From: 2-12-FULL-41-16 sp964473715
GTDB lineage: Bacteria > Patescibacteriota > Patescibacteriia > Magasanikbacterales > UBA922
Direction of reading: 5' to 3'
Assembly (NCBI GenBank): GCA_964473715.1
Contig: CAYYQC010000046.1
Location: forward strand, 1-5,808
DNA length: 5,808 nt
Shown here: positions 1 to 5,024 of the stretch, one piece after another
How positions within the stretch are numbered: position 1 is the stretch's first letter
Layout of the letters: each line of letters begins with the position of its first letter
Made by a program: the position numbers and the translations under genes
The notes under the pieces: model-generated
The model's database searches: none
Seen by the model: the letters and a program-made list of their open reading frames with translations, nothing else
What the model was told of the DNA's origin: nothing

Positions 1-3
1 AAT

Positions 4-37
4 AACTGGTCTATTTTAGGCTAGTTGGATTATTTTT
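4..37 (+). terminator. possible weak terminator at left edge
   Basis: Bases 4-11 (AACTGGTC) can pair with 19-26 (GGCTAGTT) around a 7-base loop if two G-U pairs are allowed, and a T-rich tract follows at 30-37. Those wobble pairs form only in plus-strand RNA, so the hairpin would end a gene entering from the left and converging on the mutY-like gene. The minus-strand version has two mismatches and is unlikely to terminate the repair operon. The stem is weak and the T tract starts a few bases late. Confidence 0.25.
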
Positions 38-871
38 TCAAGCGTGTTTGAGTTGATAACTTGCTTTTACCTTTTCAATAAAACCCTCGGCGCAGAGAGT
101 GATTAAAATTTCTTGGGTAGTGGTTGTGTACGTGGGGTCAAACAGACTGACTGATCTTTGCAATTCTCGTAACGTTGCGGGTTTTTTGGCTAAAACACGC
201 AATAATTCACCCCGGACGGCTCGACGTGAACCTTTAAACGTACTTTGTTTGTGGTGATGTTGGCTGGCGCGACTCGGGTTTGAGTAGGTTTTTTTGAGCA
301 TTACACCATAATCCATAAGAGCATAATACCACTCGCGCGGATTTTCCTTTGCCACCGTTGCCTCAATTAAAGGAATTAATTTAGCATCAGGAACTTCAGT
401 TTGATTGGGAAAAAATTCACGTAAATACACTGCTCGAATATTAGTTTCAATAAAAACAGTCGGTGTATTAAAAGCAAAAGCCGACACTGACCCCGCTGTG
501 TTTTTCCCAATTCCGGGTAATGTAATTAATTCTGCTGGATTTTGCGGAAGTTTTCCTTTACATTCGGCCATTACTTTTTTGGCCAATTCACGTAAAAATA
601 AAGCGCGACGATTATATCCCAAACCTTGCCATGCCAAAATTACCGCTGACGGTGAAGCCTTTGCCAAAGATTTAAAATTAGGAAATTGTTTAATAAATTT
701 AGGAAATTTTTCTGCCACGCGTTTGGTCTGAGTTTGCTGAAGCATGATTTCAGAAACTACTACATAATATGGTGTAATTTTTTTACGCCAAATAAAATCA
801 CGGCCATGAGTTTGGTAATAATCCCAAATTTTAATTTGGAATTTTTTAATTTGCGTAGTGGTTAATTTCAT
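38..871 (-). CDS. mutY: A/G-specific adenine glycosylase, MutY-like (no Fe-S cluster)
   Basis: A 277-residue HhH-GPD base-excision glycosylase. MutY enzymes remove adenine mispaired with 8-oxoguanine or guanine and so limit G-to-T mutation from oxidised DNA. The N-terminal helical domain carries SEIMLQQTQ with catalytic Glu41, followed by WQGLGYNRRA (81-90). The helix-hairpin-helix reads LPGIGKNTAG (118-127). Two departures from E. coli MutY are clear. The motif holding the catalytic Asp reads FIETNIR, putting Glu142 where Asp is usual. The four cysteines of the [4Fe-4S] loop are absent; that stretch reads NPSRASQHHHKQS (198-210). From memory, both traits occur together in a subfamily seen in CPR bacteria and some archaea, so this is probably a functional divergent form. 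Residues about 217-277 look like a winged helix rather than the NUDIX-like 8-oxoG domain. The start overlaps the upstream alkD-like stop by 4 nt (ATGA), with no clear Shine-Dalgarno, suggesting translational coupling. Exact substrate (A:8-oxoG or another mismatch) is uncertain. Confidence 0.88.
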   Translation of the reverse strand: MKLTTTQIKKFQIKIWDYYQTHGRDFIWRKKITPYYVVVSEIMLQQTQTKRVAEKFPKFIKQFPNFKSLAKASPSAVILAWQGLGYNRRALFLRELAKKVMAECKGKLPQNPAELITLPGIGKNTAGSVSAFAFNTPTVFIETNIRAVYLREFFPNQTEVPDAKLIPLIEATVAKENPREWYYALMDYGVMLKKTYSNPSRASQHHHKQSTFKGSRRAVRGELLRVLAKKPATLRELQRSVSLFDPTYTTTTQEILITLCAEGFIEKVKASYQLKHA

Positions 872-1596
872 TTGGCTAAATATGATTTTCTAATTTGGGG
901 TGGAAAATGCTCAATGGCGTAGCGGAGTGCGGTGCGTGGCATTTGATTTTTGTATGCTTGTAAAAATTTTGTAAGAGCCGTGACATCGCGTTTGCCCATT
1001 TCACGAAGCATCCAGCCCACGGCCTTGTGCATTAAATCTTCTGTATCGTGCAATAGCAAAATACTAAGTTTAGTGGTATCAGTAAAATCTTTTTGCTGAA
1101 TAAAAGCATGAGTAGCAATAATAGAAATTCTACGTTCCCACAGATTTTTAGATTTCACTAGAGTATATAACTTTTTTCGTTCAGTGGGCTTTAGAATCAT
1201 ATAAGCGCCCACAATATCGCGAGCACTACTATCTACCAAATCCCAATTATTAATATGCTTAGTATGGTTTAAATAAAAAGTATAGATTTTTTTCTTATTT
1301 AGTTCGCTGGCTTTTTTAAATTGATATACCAAAATGTGTAAGGCCGTTAAACGTTGTTCATGAATTTTATTTTTTAACAGAATTTCAATTTCACTAAGCG
1401 GTAAATCGTGGTATTTTTTGGCAATAATGCGCTGTTCTGGCACAGTAATTCCCCAAAATATATCACCTTCACCATATTGGCCAGGACCAGTTTTAAAAAA
1501 CCAGGCACAATTTTTTGCCTTGATTGGACTGCTTTTGGCACGCAAGGCTTTTTGCACCTCAATAGCTTTGAGTTTTATATTTGTGTTTTTAATCAT
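868..1596 (-). CDS. alkD: AlkD-type DNA alkylation repair glycosylase
   Basis: A 242-residue protein of the AlkC/AlkD HEAT-repeat glycosylase family, full length for AlkD. These enzymes release positively charged alkylated bases such as 3-methyladenine and 7-methylguanine without flipping the base. Family hallmarks are in order: GPGQYGEGD (37-45), VPEQR (52-56), NWDLVD (117-122), LWERR (152-156), and HKAVGWMLREMGKRD (190-204) followed by MPRTALRYAIEHFP (219-232). Compared with the studied Bacillus cereus enzyme, Trp118, Asp122 and Trp195 match catalytic-cleft residues Trp109, Asp113 and Trp187, and one of Arg155/Arg156 matches Arg148, so activity is expected. The gene starts 1 nt after the upstream stop codon and its own stop overlaps the mutY-like start. 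It has no convincing Shine-Dalgarno, so translation probably depends on re-initiation. Two glycosylases with different lesion spectra made from one message form a small base-excision-repair module; the later-acting AP endonuclease, polymerase and ligase are not here. Confidence 0.93.
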   Translation of the reverse strand: MIKNTNIKLKAIEVQKALRAKSSPIKAKNCAWFFKTGPGQYGEGDIFWGITVPEQRIIAKKYHDLPLSEIEILLKNKIHEQRLTALHILVYQFKKASELNKKKIYTFYLNHTKHINNWDLVDSSARDIVGAYMILKPTERKKLYTLVKSKNLWERRISIIATHAFIQQKDFTDTTKLSILLLHDTEDLMHKAVGWMLREMGKRDVTALTKFLQAYKNQMPRTALRYAIEHFPPQIRKSYLAK

Positions 1597-1597
1597 A

Positions 1598-1969
1598 CTA
1601 ACTAAGCCATTCTTGTGGACTGAGTTCTGACCAATCCATGTGTAATTGCGGCATGATATGAGTCATGCTAAAAGCTGGTTTGGTTGGCGTTACGCCACTA
1701 ATTGGAGTAATTGGAAAAGGTAAATGTGGAAAAGGTAAGATTGGAGAACTTGGTGCGCTGCGCAAGTCTGACCAAAAAGCTATTACTTTGCCATTCATAT
1801 CCCTAAGTAAACCATCTAAATACCAGCCACGATGTTGACCGTTAAAATCAAAAACATATTGGCCTTCAATCATACCCCAGCTTTTGCCTCGTTCATCAAT
1901 TAGTCTACTATTATCTTCAGCCACCCAAAATACAGCACGGCCAGATTTATCACAAAAAATTACACTCAT
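1598..1969 (-). CDS. 4-fold beta flower domain protein
   Basis: A 123-residue protein. The frame is open further upstream to 2062, but that stretch only overlaps the 3' end of the sugar dehydrogenase gene. The ATG at 1969 directly follows that gene's stop (TAATATG, 1-nt gap) and begins at the domain boundary, so I take it as the start. Residues about 1-68 contain four imperfect copies of a roughly 16-residue unit with the pattern hydrophobic, Asp, x-x-Gly, then a hydrophobic strand: IFCDKSGRAVFWVA, RLIDERGKSWGMIEG, YVFDFNGQHRGWYLDG and LLRDMNGKVIAFW. This fits the 4-fold beta flower fold, in which each repeat adds one petal. A proline-rich linker follows (about 73-97: SPILPFPHLPFP and onward), then a C-terminal tail ending in WSELSPQEWL. 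No signal peptide or membrane segment is visible, so it is probably cytoplasmic. The molecular function of this family is not known to me. A 1-nt gap separates it from alkD. Confidence 0.75.
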   Translation of the reverse strand: MSVIFCDKSGRAVFWVAEDNSRLIDERGKSWGMIEGQYVFDFNGQHRGWYLDGLLRDMNGKVIAFWSDLRSAPSSPILPFPHLPFPITPISGVTPTKPAFSMTHIMPQLHMDWSELSPQEWLS

Positions 1970-1970
1970 A

Positions 1971-3134
1971 TTACTTTGCTTGAATCTTAAAAATACGATC
2001 ATCACTGTTTGCTGGCTTACCACGCCCATCGCGATTTGAAGTGGAAAAATAAATCGCACCATCTAGCCCTTGGGTCACGGCCCGAATACGGCCATAGTTT
2101 ACTTCTGCTAATTTTTCCACGCGTGTAATTTTGGCGGGGTCAGTAGGGTCAATTATTAAACGCATTAAACCTTCGCCTTTGAGCGCGCCAAAAAATAAAT
2201 TATTTTGAAATTGCGGCAAGGTTTTTCCCGTATATACCATAAGTGAGGCTGGAGCTTCGGCGGGAGTAAATATTTGAAGAGGTTGTTCAGTCCCTTCTAA
2301 TTTTTTAGTATGTGAAACTAATGGCCAACCATAATTTTTTTGTGCTTGAATCAAATTAATTTCATCGCCACCAGCTGGGCCGTCAATGAGAGAAGGGCCG
2401 TGTTCGCTTTCATATAATTTTCCATTTGGATGCCAAGCTAAACCTTGTGGATTGCGATGCCCATAGCTAAATACTGGGCTATTTGGGTATGGATTATCAT
2501 TCGGAATAGTGCCGTCAGGATTGATCCGCAATATTTTTCCGGATAAAGAATCCAAATCTTGAGCTTGAGTTTTATCAGTAGCATCACCAGTAGAAATATA
2601 TAATTTTTTATCTGGTCCAAAAACTAGAGCAGTGCCAGAATGAAATTTGGCCGCTGGAATTTTATCAATAATAATTTTACCTAATTGCAATGAGTCACCG
2701 CGATCAATCATAGACACCACCTTTACCCATGAATGACCGTCATTTTCATAAGCCACGGCCGCGAATAAAATTTTATTATCAATATAATCTGGGTCTAGAA
2801 CCAAAGACATTAAACCTTCTTCGCCAGTGGTTGAAACTTCAGTAAACTCATACACCACAGGGTTGTTAGAAAATTTTTCATTTACCATGACTTTTATTTT
2901 TCCTGGTCGTTCAGCAATTAACATTCGGTTTGGGTCAGTAAAAACTATGCTCCATGGAATTTCTAAACCGCGCGCTATTTCTTGAACTGAATAGTCTACT
3001 GATTGCGTGGTATTTGGTTTAATAGTTTGTGCAAACCAAGCAAAATATTGATTGGCCCACACTGTGCCTGCACCAACTATAATTATCAAAATCGCCAGGA
3101 AGCTAGAGAGCCAAGCACGGTTAAAAGAAAGCAT
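1971..3134 (-). CDS. membrane-anchored PQQ-dependent sugar dehydrogenase
   Basis: A 387-residue six-bladed beta-propeller of the soluble glucose / aldose sugar dehydrogenase family (related to E. coli Asd/YliI). Family members oxidise aldose sugars to lactones with pyrroloquinoline quinone and Ca2+, outside the cytoplasmic membrane. Residues 8-27 form a hydrophobic N-terminal segment, either a membrane anchor or a signal peptide with possible cleavage after VWA (25-27). Propeller motifs are IPWSIVF (59-65), GEEGLMSLVLDPDY (104-117), HSGTALVFGPDKKLYISTGDA (starting at His165, the likely general base), SGKILRINPDG (198-208), YGHRNPQG (224-231, Arg227-Asn228), ESEHGP (242-247), GGDEIN (255-260), NYGWP (267-271) and GRIRAV (348-353). 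Lys319 and Arg349/Arg351 fit PQQ-contacting positions. The usual GQGG/GEGG motif reads GEEG here. The start is supported by an AAAGGGAA ribosome site at 3138-3145 and by the signal sequence. No PQQ synthesis genes are in the window, so cofactor source and true substrate are open. The stop is 1 nt from the next start. Confidence 0.88.
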   Translation of the reverse strand: MLSFNRAWLSSFLAILIIIVGAGTVWANQYFAWFAQTIKPNTTQSVDYSVQEIARGLEIPWSIVFTDPNRMLIAERPGKIKVMVNEKFSNNPVVYEFTEVSTTGEEGLMSLVLDPDYIDNKILFAAVAYENDGHSWVKVVSMIDRGDSLQLGKIIIDKIPAAKFHSGTALVFGPDKKLYISTGDATDKTQAQDLDSLSGKILRINPDGTIPNDNPYPNSPVFSYGHRNPQGLAWHPNGKLYESEHGPSLIDGPAGGDEINLIQAQKNYGWPLVSHTKKLEGTEQPLQIFTPAEAPASLMVYTGKTLPQFQNNLFFGALKGEGLMRLIIDPTDPAKITRVEKLAEVNYGRIRAVTQGLDGAIYFSTSNRDGRGKPANSDDRIFKIQAK

Positions 3135-3137
3135 AGA

Positions 3138-3145
3138 TTCCCTTT
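3138..3145 (-). promoter_or_regulatory. ribosome binding site of the sugar dehydrogenase
   Basis: On the minus strand, AAAGGGAA lies about 4 nt before the ATG at 3134. It is the only recognisable Shine-Dalgarno in the six-gene minus cluster. This supports the chosen start and the idea that a new transcription or translation unit begins here. Confidence 0.55.
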
Positions 3146-3158
3146 AAAAGTAATACTT

Positions 3159-3863
3159 CTATTGTAGCATTCTTTGGGGAAGTCTGTCTTTGGGAATAAT
3201 ACGAATATGTCTGACAATGAAAATACCTTCTTCTGGACGGCCCACCATCATTACGGTTACACCTACAGTTATAGATTTACGTTCATTTTCAGGTGCGTAT
3301 TCTGCATTAATGGGTCGTAAACCATGTGGGGTCAAAACCATACCGCGTGGATCTTCCCATACCGCCATTTTACCAACCATTCCACCTTTGCCCATTTTTT
3401 GGTTTGGTAAAATTGATCTAAATAATGGTTTAGCTGGACCAATTTCCTGTCGGCTAATTTGTCCTGGTAAGGTGGTAAAATTTAAAGCAATTCCTATAAT
3501 AGATAAACAGGCAATGAGTGCCAAAATTATGAAGCCAAAAGGTATTTTGTACACCCATCCGCTTTTTTTAAACAAATACGCAATGAGTAAAAATATAATA
3601 ATGGAACTGACAAGCAATCCATAGGGGAAAGATTCCCAAAAAGCCAGTATGCCGTCACTGCCAAAACTTAAATATGAAAGGGTCTCAGAGTTTTTCATGT
3701 ACCAGAGCACAAGTGCCACAAATAAACTTCCCAAAACTACGGTTAAAACCATCGCCGAACCTAAACCAAGTTTTTCCGCCATAAACAAATAACGAGAACG
3801 CACAGTGACGCGCCCACTTTCAATTTCTCCCATGATTTTTTTCTCAAGATTTTCCATATTCAT
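3159..3863 (-). CDS. three-helix membrane protein, candidate anti-sigma factor
   Basis: A 234-residue integral membrane protein. A charged, presumably cytoplasmic N-terminus of about 34 residues includes GRVTVRSRYLFMAEKLG (17-33), followed by three predicted membrane helices (about 35-56, 80-98 and 107-129). The C-terminal region of about 100 residues would then lie outside the cytoplasmic membrane. Its last part, from GKGGMVGKMAVWEDPRG (158-174) to VRHIRIIPKD (217-226), has alternating beta-like segments that could form a small OB-like barrel; this fold is an inference. The gene begins inside the sigma factor stop codon (TAATG, 1-nt overlap). A membrane protein translationally coupled to an ECF sigma factor is the classic anti-sigma arrangement, with the short cytoplasmic N-terminus holding the sigma factor and the outer domain sensing a signal. 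I see no zinc HxxxCxxC anti-sigma motif, so the role rests on context and on recalled similarity to CPR sigma-linked membrane proteins. An ATG at the third codon is an alternative start. Confidence 0.7.
   Translation of the reverse strand: MNMENLEKKIMGEIESGRVTVRSRYLFMAEKLGLGSAMVLTVVLGSLFVALVLWYMKNSETLSYLSFGSDGILAFWESFPYGLLVSSIIIFLLIAYLFKKSGWVYKIPFGFIILALIACLSIIGIALNFTTLPGQISRQEIGPAKPLFRSILPNQKMGKGGMVGKMAVWEDPRGMVLTPHGLRPINAEYAPENERKSITVGVTVMMVGRPEEGIFIVRHIRIIPKDRLPQRMLQ
3161..3190 (-). promoter_or_regulatory. candidate promoter for the dehydrogenase-to-mutY genes
   Basis: Read on the minus strand, AAGACA (3190-3185) and TACAAT (3166-3161) sit 18 bp apart, and the -10 is preceded by TGC, making an extended -10 (TGCTACAAT). 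The -35 matches TTGACA at four of six positions and the -10 matches TATAAT at five of six. The elements lie over the last codons of the upstream membrane-protein gene. If real, this housekeeping-type promoter would let the sugar dehydrogenase, beta-flower, alkD and mutY genes be transcribed apart from the sigma factor pair. Confidence 0.45.
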
Positions 3864-4411
3864 TAATTCGAGTGGTAGGTTTTTTGCAATTGTTCTTTGG
3901 CCCGCATAATCAGGACGCCAACTGTGGCTTTGGGAACTTGTAAAATTTCACTAATTTCCTCGTAAGTTTTTTGTTCAAAATAATACAGCATCAGTGGCTC
4001 GCGATATTTTTCTTTCATTTTTCCCAAGGCTTTTTCTAACTTGTCTTTGGCCAAACTAATGTCTGTTTGCTTCATGATATTCACATCTTCATCCACTATG
4101 TCCCATTCATGTTCATCCAGTGAAATTGATTCTAGTTTATACTTTTTTAAACTATTAAGTGCTTCGTTATGCGTAATTCTGTAAATCCAGGAAGAGAATT
4201 TTTTGGAAACATCAAAACCATGTAGATTTCGGTATGCCTTAATAAAGACCTCCTGAAGGACATCATTCAATTCATCTTGATCGCGAATAAATTTGCGGGC
4301 GTAGTGACCTAATTTCGTTTCGTAACGGCGGACAATTTCCGCGTACTCAGCCACAGCTCCATTTCTCACTCGCACCACAATTTCCTCGTCAGTCAGGGCT
4401 TCTTGGGGCAT
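3863..4411 (-). CDS. ECF-type RNA polymerase sigma-70 factor
   Basis: A 182-residue sigma factor with only regions 2 and 4, the usual size for the extracytoplasmic-function group. Region 2 spans about 22-92: DELNDVLQEVFIKAYRNL (46-63) is the core-binding helix 2.2, and FSSWIYRITHNEALNSLKK (72-90) is the -10 recognition part 2.3-2.4. An acidic linker follows (about 93-122, SLDEHEWDIVDEDV). Region 4 spans about 125-178, with MKEKYREPLMLYYFEQKTYEEI and the helix-turn-helix EILQVPKATVGVLIMRAKEQL (155-175) that reads the -35 element. The N-terminus (LTDEEIVVRVRNG) matches the family, supporting the start. No good Shine-Dalgarno is seen; AGGT lies about 13 nt upstream. A strong terminator sits 50-70 bp upstream, so the gene must have its own promoter in a very short space, and I could not identify one. 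The following membrane gene overlaps by 1 nt and is its likely regulator. Target promoters cannot be deduced. Confidence 0.95.
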   Translation of the reverse strand: MPQEALTDEEIVVRVRNGAVAEYAEIVRRYETKLGHYARKFIRDQDELNDVLQEVFIKAYRNLHGFDVSKKFSSWIYRITHNEALNSLKKYKLESISLDEHEWDIVDEDVNIMKQTDISLAKDKLEKALGKMKEKYREPLMLYYFEQKTYEEISEILQVPKATVGVLIMRAKEQLQKTYHSN

Positions 4412-4460
4412 ATATGTTAATACTACCTGAAGTAGGCGATTATTTCATCTTTTTGGAAAT

Positions 4461-4490
4461 AAAAAACTCCCTTTCGGGAGTAAATTTTTT
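4461..4490 (-). terminator. intrinsic terminator of the 108-residue gene
   Basis: On the minus strand, a perfect 6-bp stem ACTCCC/GGGAGT closes a GAAA tetraloop (hairpin 4466-4481) and runs straight into six T residues (4466-4461). An A-rich stretch precedes the stem, so it could also work in the plus direction (followed by TAAATTTTTT). It insulates the sigma factor operon, which starts about 50 bp downstream, from minus-strand transcription of the GC-rich gene. Confidence 0.88.
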
Positions 4491-4496
4491 GAAGTG

Positions 4497-4525
4497 CCGG
4501 CCCAGAACGTGAAGTCCTGAGCCGG
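4497..4525 (-). repeat. GC-rich inverted repeat in the 3' untranslated region
   Basis: On the minus strand, CCGGCTCAG pairs with CTGGGCCGG (9 bp with a single U-G pair in RNA) around an 11-base loop. It lies between the stop codon of the 108-residue gene and the intrinsic terminator, and no T tract follows directly. It may stabilise the message end or belong to a small RNA released from it. Confidence 0.6.
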
Positions 4526-4553
4526 GCGATGAGATCCCCTTTGCAGATCGGGA

Positions 4554-4575
4554 GCATGTCCAGACTAGGACATGC
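4554..4575 (-). repeat. perfect hairpin around the stop codon
   Basis: An 8-bp perfect inverted repeat GCATGTCC / GGACATGC (4554-4561 and 4568-4575) encloses a 6-base loop containing the TAG stop (4565-4567) of the 108-residue gene. It could protect the mRNA 3' end or slow terminating ribosomes; it has no T tract of its own. Confidence 0.6.
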
Positions 4576-4891
4576 CGGTGTCGAAGCATGAGAGGATCAT
4601 TTTGGGTGTGATCACGTTGCCTCCGCGTGTCAGGTGTTCGAGTCTGTCCACCCGTGAACGATGCGATAGGCACGCACCGATCCGAACCAGTACTTTATCC
4701 GGCATGCTTTCGCTGTGAGCGATGCAGGCGCCGTGTTGGAACATGGCGACCACTCGCTCGGCCGCAGCCATATCCGGAGAGTAACTGGAGATGCCGTAGA
4801 GGAGTGACCGCGTTCCTCCGCAGATGAAACAGCCAGGGATTTGGTCAAACCCAACACCACGCGAGCTGAAGTACTCGCCTTCGCTTTTCAT
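4565..4891 (-). CDS. GC-rich 108-residue protein, possible zinc-binding, function unknown
   Basis: I cannot assign this protein to a characterised family. Evidence that it is real: a near-ideal AGGAG site 7 nt before the ATG, a dedicated terminator after the stop, and a protein-like sequence with hydrophobic and helical segments. Cys21-x2-Cys24 (PGCFICGG) and Cys74-x2-His77 (GACLSH) could form one zinc site holding together a small treble-clef-like or zinc-ribbon fold. Between them lie a probable helix (MAAAERVVAMFQHG, 41-54) and a strand (KVLVRIGA, 66-73). A second helix (SRVDRLEHLTRGG, 79-91) and an ITPKMI segment (95-100) follow. No signal peptide or membrane helix is seen, so it is probably cytoplasmic. 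Base composition is about 60% G+C against 35-43% in sampled neighbouring genes, which points to transfer or to unusual constraint. The gene is divergent from the merR-type gene, so control by that regulator is possible but unshown. Overlapping frames on both strands are weaker candidates. Confidence 0.72.
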   Translation of the reverse strand: MKSEGEYFSSRGVGFDQIPGCFICGGTRSLLYGISSYSPDMAAAERVVAMFQHGACIAHSESMPDKVLVRIGACLSHRSRVDRLEHLTRGGNVITPKMILSCFDTGMS

Positions 4892-4896
4892 GTATC

Positions 4897-4902
4897 TCTC
4901 CT
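4897..4902 (-). promoter_or_regulatory. strong Shine-Dalgarno of the 108-residue gene
   Basis: The minus strand reads TAGGAG at 4902-4897, then AGATAC, then ATG. This is the best match to the anti-SD sequence in the window, and its spacing fixes the start at 4891. The base of a hairpin (4903-4922) touches it directly upstream. Confidence 0.75.
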
Positions 4903-4922
4903 ACCAGCCGCCTCCGGTTGGT
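4903..4922 (-). promoter_or_regulatory. hairpin abutting the ribosome binding site
   Basis: On the minus strand, ACCAACCG (4922-4915) pairs with CGGCTGGT (4910-4903) except at one position opposing A and C; on the plus strand that position is a G-U pair, so the fold is slightly better there. The loop is GAGG on the minus strand. The stem ends exactly where the TAGGAG site begins, so folding could affect ribosome access or protect the 5' end. Confidence 0.45.
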
Positions 4923-4930
4923 TGTTTCAG

Positions 4931-4959
4931 TAATTACCTTATTTTAGCGAAAAAGTCAA
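4931..4959 (-). promoter_or_regulatory. possible promoter for the 108-residue gene
   Basis: The minus strand carries a good -35-like TTGACT (4959-4954), but the hexamer 17 bp downstream (TAATTA) is a poor -10. A better -10-like TAAAAT lies at 4946-4941, too close to that -35. A promoter must lie between the gene and the merR-type gene; its exact elements remain unresolved. Confidence 0.3.
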
Positions 4960-4993
4960 TCGTTAGAAGGATATTTTTGTCCACAATACAAAT

Positions 4994-5024
4994 TTGACCC
5001 TGACGTAACGTAATACTTTATGAT
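4994..5024 (+). promoter_or_regulatory. MerR-type promoter and operator with 19-bp spacer
   Basis: TTGACC (4994-4999) and TATGAT (5019-5024) are separated by 19 bp instead of the usual 17. This is the geometry of promoters that MerR-family proteins activate by twisting DNA. The spacer contains ACGTAACGT (5003-5011), an interrupted dyad of the kind found in MerR operators, although the symmetry weakens outside the ACGT cores. It lies 50-80 bp before the merR-type start, so the regulator probably controls itself. An alternative -10, TACAAT (5024-5029), 18 bp from CTGACG, would be an ordinary promoter. Confidence 0.65.

Noticed and set aside
405..731. Plus-strand 108-codon frame opposite mutY
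   Set aside because: Antisense to strongly conserved MutY motifs; no independent support.
1970..2062. Upstream 31-codon extension of the beta-flower protein
   Set aside because: It overlaps the sugar dehydrogenase coding end in another frame, and the domain begins at the ATG at 1969 just after that gene's stop.
3190..3624. Plus-strand 144-codon frame opposite the membrane protein
   Set aside because: Antisense to a convincing membrane protein coupled to the sigma factor; no ribosome site and no recognisable domain.
4412..4460. Promoter search upstream of the sigma factor gene
   Set aside because: TAGTAT about 10 bases before the start resembles a -10, but there is no matching -35 and no ECF-type GGAAC/CGTC pair at sensible spacing, so no promoter is called.
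4440..4673. Minus-strand 77-codon frame running through the terminator
   Set aside because: It reads through the intrinsic terminator hairpin, overlaps the end of the 108-residue gene, and has no Shine-Dalgarno or protein-like pattern.
4627..4827. Plus-strand 66-codon frame in the GC-rich island
   Set aside because: Antisense to the supported gene; low-complexity Arg/Cys-rich translation typical of a GC-rich shadow frame, with no ribosome site.
4630..4860. Minus-strand 76-codon frame overlapping the GC-rich gene
   Set aside because: It lies in another frame of the same strand, has no ribosome site comparable to the AGGAG before 4891, and its composition reads like a shadow of the 108-residue gene.
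4490..4915. GC-rich island as a structural RNA (RNase P RNA, tmRNA or similar)
   Set aside because: I could not find the conserved cores of known large RNAs, and a full reading frame with ideal ribosome site explains most of the island. A small RNA in the 3' region remains possible.
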